This document shows positions 6,581-10,126 of a stretch of 10,126 bases of DNA, one piece after another (within the stretch, counting starts at the first letter, position 1; each line of letters starts with the position of its first letter). Source of the DNA: JBHELG01 sp046263195 (GTDB taxonomy: Bacteria; Actinomycetota; Nitriliruptoria; Nitriliruptorales; JAHWKO01); NCBI GenBank assembly GCA_046263195.1, contig JBHELG010000009.1, positions 1-10,126 of the forward strand. The letters are read 5' to 3'. Below the pieces are notes generated by a model. That model saw only the letters and a list, made by a program, of their open reading frames with translations. It was not told where the DNA came from and searched no databases. A program made the translations under genes and the position numbers.

Positions 6581-7414
6581 ATGCCTGAACTTCCCGAGAT
6601 GCAGGCGCTGGCGGAGCGCTTGGACGCGGTAGTCGGCAGTTCGGCTTTCAGCGGCGCTGACCCTCTGCAGTTCACCGGCCTGAAGACCGTGGCTCCCACC
6701 CCCGATGAGGTCGCCGGCCGCACGGTCGTCGGCGTCGGTCGCAGGGGAAAGTTCCTGGTCTTCGATCTTGATGGCCCGCGCATACTCGTCCACCTGTCCC
6801 AGGGCGGGCGGGTCACGATCGAGGATCCCCCCAAGACTTCACGTCCGAAGCGCAGCGTCGTACGTCTACGCTTCGTCGAGGCACCGGCACTGCTCGTGAT
6901 CGAGTACGGCACCGAGCGCAAGGCCGGGTGGTGGGTGCTGGCCCGAGGGGAAGATGGACCCCTTGCCCGGCTCGGACCGGAGCCGCACGACGACAACTTC
7001 GCAACTTTCGTCCGCACGGGCACAGATTCGCGGCGGCTCCACACCATCCTGCGCGACCAGCAGACTGTGGCGGGGATCGGTCGCGGCTACGCCGATGACA
7101 TCCTCCATAGGGCGGGTCTGTCGCCTTTCACGGCGCTCGCGTCCCTCGACGTCGAAGCCCGCGAAAGGCTGGTCGAGACCGTTCACAGCGTGCTCGCCGA
7201 AGGGCTGGCTGCTGAGCGCCGCCGCAGGGGGGGTCTGCCCACGAAGCTCGGCGACCACTGGATCGTGCACGGACGTGCCGGCGAACCCTGCCCGCACTGC
7301 GGCGATTCCCTCGCAAGGGTGTCTTACGAGTCCTACGAAGTCACCTACTGCCCGGCATGTCAAACGGACGGCCGCATCCTCAAGGACCGCCGGCTGTCGC
7401 GACTCTTGAAATAG
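6581..7414 (+). CDS. Fpg/Nei-family DNA glycosylase, actinobacterial subgroup
   Basis: Base-excision glycosylase of 277 residues with the intact catalytic N-terminus MPELPE (P2, E3) and K57 in GRRGKFLVFDL. The zinc finger is complete: C237, C240, C257 and C260, with 16 residues between the pairs. The C-terminal CQTDGRILKDRRLSRLLK resembles the ending I remember for actinobacterial Fpg/Nei proteins. Differences from classic Fpg: HLSQGG in place of HLGMTG around 71-76; R168 in GIGRGYADD where the DNA-contacting Asn is normally found; and Y252 where Fpg has the zinc-finger Arg. Lesion preference is therefore uncertain. The GGTGGA just upstream serves as a Shine-Dalgarno. The nucleotidyltransferase gene follows after 34 bases on the same strand. 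The first glycosylase in the window (1936) is only distantly similar, so this is not a recent tandem copy. Confidence 0.92.
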   Translation: MPELPEMQALAERLDAVVGSSAFSGADPLQFTGLKTVAPTPDEVAGRTVVGVGRRGKFLVFDLDGPRILVHLSQGGRVTIEDPPKTSRPKRSVVRLRFVEAPALLVIEYGTERKAGWWVLARGEDGPLARLGPEPHDDNFATFVRTGTDSRRLHTILRDQQTVAGIGRGYADDILHRAGLSPFTALASLDVEARERLVETVHSVLAEGLAAERRRRGGLPTKLGDHWIVHGRAGEPCPHCGDSLARVSYESYEVTYCPACQTDGRILKDRRLSRLLK

Positions 7415-7448
7415 AGGCTCTGTTCGATCACGGTGAGAAGGATTCTTC

Positions 7449-8672
7449 ATGGCACGTCTGCAGCCGAAGCCCCTGACGCTCATCCTGGCTGGCGGTCCTG
7501 GCACCCGCCTCGACGTCTTGACGCAGCGGCGCGCGAAACCCGCGATGCCGTTCGCGGGCCTGTACCGCCTCATCGACTTTCCACTCAGCAATTGCCTGCA
7601 TAGCGGTCTGTCGGACGTCTGGGTGATCGAGCAGTACGAGCCCCTCTCCCTGAGCGACCATCTCGCCAATGGACGGCCCTGGGACCTCGACCGCACCTAC
7701 GGCGGGCTCATCACCCTTCACCCCTTCCTCAGCCGCGAGGGCGGCGACTTCCACCGGGGCACCGCCGATGCCGTGCACTCCAACAGCAGCTTCATTCGCG
7801 AATTCGGCCCTGACGTCGTCCTGGTCATGAGCTCCGACCACATCTACAAGCTCGACTACCGGGACGTCATCGACCGCCACCTCGAAACGAGCGCGGATGT
7901 CACCATGGTGACGACGGAGGTGCAGCGCTCAGATGCCGGCCGCTTCGGCGTCGTGGAGACGGACGGTAACGGGCGCATCGTCTCCTACATCCGCAAACCT
8001 GAAGAGCCCAGCTCCGATCTCGTCGCAATCGAAGTCTTCGTGTTCCGCACGAGCGCGCTGCTTGCGACCCTCGACGAACTCGCGAGGAAGATCGACAACG
8101 AGGAAGGTGACGCTGCGGCTCTCGAGGACCTCGGAGACGAGCTCCTGCCACGGCTCGTCGATTCCGGGGTCGCCGTCGAGTTCCGCTTGCCCGGCTACTG
8201 GCGGGATGTGGGCACGATCTCCAGCTACTGGGTCGGCCATCAGGATCTTCTCTTCAACGAGCAGGCGCTGCAGCTCAACGACCCTGCGTGGCCCATCCAC
8301 ACGCTGGGACAGACTCGCCCACCCGCTCACATCCACGACAGCGCCAAGGTGCGCGACAGCCTCGTCGCCCCGGGCGCCTCGGTTCGAGGAACCGTTGAAC
8401 GGAGCGTGCTGGGCCCCGACGTCATCGTCGAAGAAGGTGGAGTCGTCCTCGACTCGGTCGTACTCGGCTCGGTCACGATCGAGTCCGGTGCGATGGTGGA
8501 GACCGCGATCGTTGACGTCGAGGCCCACATCGGGGAGCGGGCCAGAGTCGGGGCCAGCCACGACCGCGAACAGGTGCCTTCGGAGGAAGAGATCACCATT
8601 GTGGGCATGCGCGCCTCCATTGATCCGGACGCCTCCCTGCCTGCGGGAACCCGAATCGAGGCGGAGGGCTGA
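7449..8672 (+). CDS. GlgC-type glucose-1-phosphate adenylyltransferase family protein
   Basis: Nucleotidyltransferase of 407 residues, normal GlgC length. Canonical members make ADP-glucose from ATP and glucose-1-phosphate for glycogen synthesis. The nucleotide loop LILAGGPGTRL is at 11-21. RAKPAMPF with K30, HRGTADAV at 102-109, SSDHIYKLDY with D130 (metal-binding Asp), K183 in IRKPEEP and YWRDVGT with D253 are all present. From about 285 onward there are hexapeptide-like repeats of a left-handed beta-helix (VRDSLVAPGASVRGTVERSVLG and following). Some sugar-pocket positions differ from E. coli GlgC: R182 for the Glu before the lysine, and AIEVFVF for the usual SMGIYVF. It may thus be a divergent paralogue with another substrate or control, so I give no gene symbol. 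A strong GAGAAGGA Shine-Dalgarno precedes the ATG. Probably cotranscribed with the glycosylase upstream. Confidence 0.9.
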   Translation: MARLQPKPLTLILAGGPGTRLDVLTQRRAKPAMPFAGLYRLIDFPLSNCLHSGLSDVWVIEQYEPLSLSDHLANGRPWDLDRTYGGLITLHPFLSREGGDFHRGTADAVHSNSSFIREFGPDVVLVMSSDHIYKLDYRDVIDRHLETSADVTMVTTEVQRSDAGRFGVVETDGNGRIVSYIRKPEEPSSDLVAIEVFVFRTSALLATLDELARKIDNEEGDAAALEDLGDELLPRLVDSGVAVEFRLPGYWRDVGTISSYWVGHQDLLFNEQALQLNDPAWPIHTLGQTRPPAHIHDSAKVRDSLVAPGASVRGTVERSVLGPDVIVEEGGVVLDSVVLGSVTIESGAMVETAIVDVEAHIGERARVGASHDREQVPSEEEITIVGMRASIDPDASLPAGTRIEAEG

Positions 8673-8722
8673 TCTCCACCCAGCAGCTTGAGGACTACCG
8701 GCCAGACCGCTGCAGGGGGCAA

Positions 8723-8743
8723 TCGATCAGCGGTGCTGATTGA
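8723..8743. terminator. Hairpin after the GlgC-type gene, possible terminator
   Basis: TCGATCAGC-GGT-GCTGATTGA forms a 9-base stem with one G-T wobble and a 3-base loop, 50 bases after the stop codon, between two convergent genes. No T-tract follows on either strand, so a classic intrinsic terminator is doubtful. I see nothing else in the gap from 8673 to 8922. Confidence 0.4.
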
Positions 8744-8922
8744 CCCGACCCATTCGGCGCCCCAACCGGCTGCGAACAGGAGGCGTCGTGCTGCGGCTAG
8801 CGGCCCCGTGGCGTGATCACTCGCGAGCGCACACGCCAAATTCACGCGCCATCGGGGGACGCCCCTCATGCGCGCTACCGCTCTGCTGACTCCCGGAGGT
8901 TGTTCGAAAATCTGGCAAGCGC

Positions 8923-10126
8923 CTATTCAGCGGGTGGACGTGGGGGCGCCCGGAGGGCGGTGCCGCGGGGCAGGGAGGTCCAGGTGCGGCCGTTTCGGGT
9001 GATCGTGAACACCCCGGTTTCGGGGTCGAGGCGCTGTTTCCATTTGCGGTCGTGCACGAGCTTGTGTCAGCGGCGGATGAGCAGCGTGAGCTGGTCAGGA
9101 TGGTGGTCGCCGCCGTCGGCCTGCTCGACCACATGGTGGATGTCCGCCCAGGGGGCGGGGCCGGTGGATCCGGGGAAGCGACAGCCCTTGTCCCGCGCTC
9201 GTACGGCCAGTCGGATGTCTGCGGGGATGGCAGCGGCTTTGGTCTTGGCGGACACGGCCAGGGGACGTGCCCCGTCGAACAGCACCACCCGCAGGTCCCC
9301 ATCCCGGGACAGGGCTTCGACGGTGGCCGCGGTGAGGGTGGGCAGTACTCCTGGGGCGGCCAGCTCCACAGTGCCAGCCGCTAGCGGTGACGTTGGCCAG
9401 GTCGACGTGGGCGATGAGCAGGGGGCCGGCTCGACGGCGTCTGCCCCTGCCCCTACCCAGCCAGTCGGTGCAGATGCGCACCAGACCCTGGGCACGCTGT
9501 TTCGCCCGGCTGGACGCCTCCCCGGGCTGTGTGCGCTCGCTGTCGGGCAGGCCGCTGGCCGCATTCCAAGGCGGTTTAGACAGGTCGGGCCCGAGATCGG
9601 GTCGAGTTCGCCGTACAGGCGCACCGACCCGTCGAATGACGGCTGAACCGCGAGGAAGCTGGCCTCGACCTGCCGCTGTTCGCGGCGTTCGACTTTTGCG
9701 TGCCCCGTCGATCTCGCGGCCGCGCGTTCCACCGCCCACACGAGCTCGTCCGGCGAGTACCTGTCCACCAGGTCCAGCGAGGCCTCGACCCGTTCGTCGA
9801 CGGCCGGCAGGTCTGCGACTGGCATGCGGCGCAGCCACGATGCCTCGGATCTGTCCCCACGACAGCTTCCCCTCGGTGAACAGCGTCTTGGTGACGGGCA
9901 TGAGTTCGAGCACCCGCGCCGCTTCCAGCAGCATGCGGGCATCGCAGGAGACCAGGCGGTGCTCGAGTGCCAGCAGCAGCTCCAGGGGCAGCCCTTCGAT
10001 GACCTCCACCACCCCGGCGCGCTGCACCCGCCCGGCCAGGTCCACCGCCCTCGCCGTGGCCTGCTGCATGTCCCGTAGCGCCTCCGACAGCTCGGACAGC
10101 AGCCCCGCACCCTCCGCCAGGCTCAC
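8923..10126 (-). pseudogene. Degraded DUF222 / HNH endonuclease (13E12-type), 5' end at or beyond window edge
   Basis: Members of this actinobacterial family join an N-terminal DUF222 domain to a C-terminal HNH nuclease motif, and their roles are poorly known. The minus strand encodes family-like sequence throughout, but not in one frame. From 10126 (GTG) to about 9836 one frame reads through SWGQIRGIV. The next frame gives ADLPAVDERVEASLDLVD and SFDGSVRLYGELDP. Near 9600 the reading returns to the first frame (KQRAQGLVRICTDWL, LLIAHVDLANV). Near 9385 it shifts again into ELAAPGVLPTLTAATVEAL, RDKGCRFPGS and ADIHHVVEQADGG. A TGA at 9069-9067 interrupts LLIRR-stop-HKLVHDRKW in the HNH motif, with coding resuming in frame to TAG at 8925-8923. 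Two cysteines common in the family (CRFPGC, LLC) are also replaced by S and I. The gene may begin at the GTG or upstream of the window. Confidence 0.88.

Noticed and set aside
9067..9069. UGA recoding (selenocysteine or other) inside the HNH motif.
   Set aside because: The same gene has three frameshifts, so the stop fits general decay. I saw no SECIS-like hairpin immediately downstream.
1..10126. CRISPR array, tRNA/rRNA, insertion sequence, toxin-antitoxin or phage-defence island.
   Set aside because: No regular repeats, RNA-gene signatures, transposase motifs or defence-gene motifs were visible on either strand. The HNH gene is 13E12-type rather than a known defence nuclease.

Overview
The window is GC-rich chromosomal DNA, very probably from an actinobacterium (Actinomycetota). 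The signs are strong G/C third-position bias, an F420-type LLM-class oxidoreductase, a DUF222/HNH (13E12-type) gene, a DUF3417-type glucan phosphorylase, an actinobacterial style of Fpg/Nei glycosylase and split LigD-type end-joining genes. I cannot place it below phylum with confidence. I see no tRNA, rRNA, CRISPR array, insertion sequence or attachment site.

Layout. At the left, on the minus strand, lie a stand-alone LigD 3'-phosphoesterase gene (884-1507) and an ATP-dependent DNA ligase gene (887 to beyond base 1). They overlap by GTGA and look like the PE and LIG parts of LigD encoded as two coupled genes. A mostly non-coding stretch (1508-1935) holds a doubtful small ORF and a dyad over a plausible promoter. 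It separates them from a plus-strand Fpg glycosylase (1936 onward) whose zinc finger is broken by an apparent one-base deletion near 2702. Convergent to that is a minus-strand pair: an alpha-glucan phosphorylase (6418-3767) followed after 3 bases by an F420-dependent oxidoreductase (3763-2810). Divergent from the phosphorylase, a second Fpg/Nei glycosylase (6581-7414) and a GlgC-type nucleotidyltransferase (7449-8672) probably share a transcript. The right end is the remains of a DUF222/HNH endonuclease gene (minus strand, 8923 to the window edge) carrying three frameshifts and a nonsense codon.

Functionally the window mixes DNA repair (end joining and base excision) with storage-glucan metabolism: phosphorolysis releases glucose-1-phosphate, and the GlgC-type enzyme should consume it. 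The two glycosylases bracket the phosphorylase-oxidoreductase pair. That could be a stress or dormancy neighbourhood, but this is inference from adjacency. Each gene belongs to a known family, so I do not see a clearly new system. The most interesting points are the split and coupled LigD pair, the GlgC homologue with an altered sugar-phosphate pocket, the second glycosylase lacking two DNA-contact residues, and the frameshifted first glycosylase.
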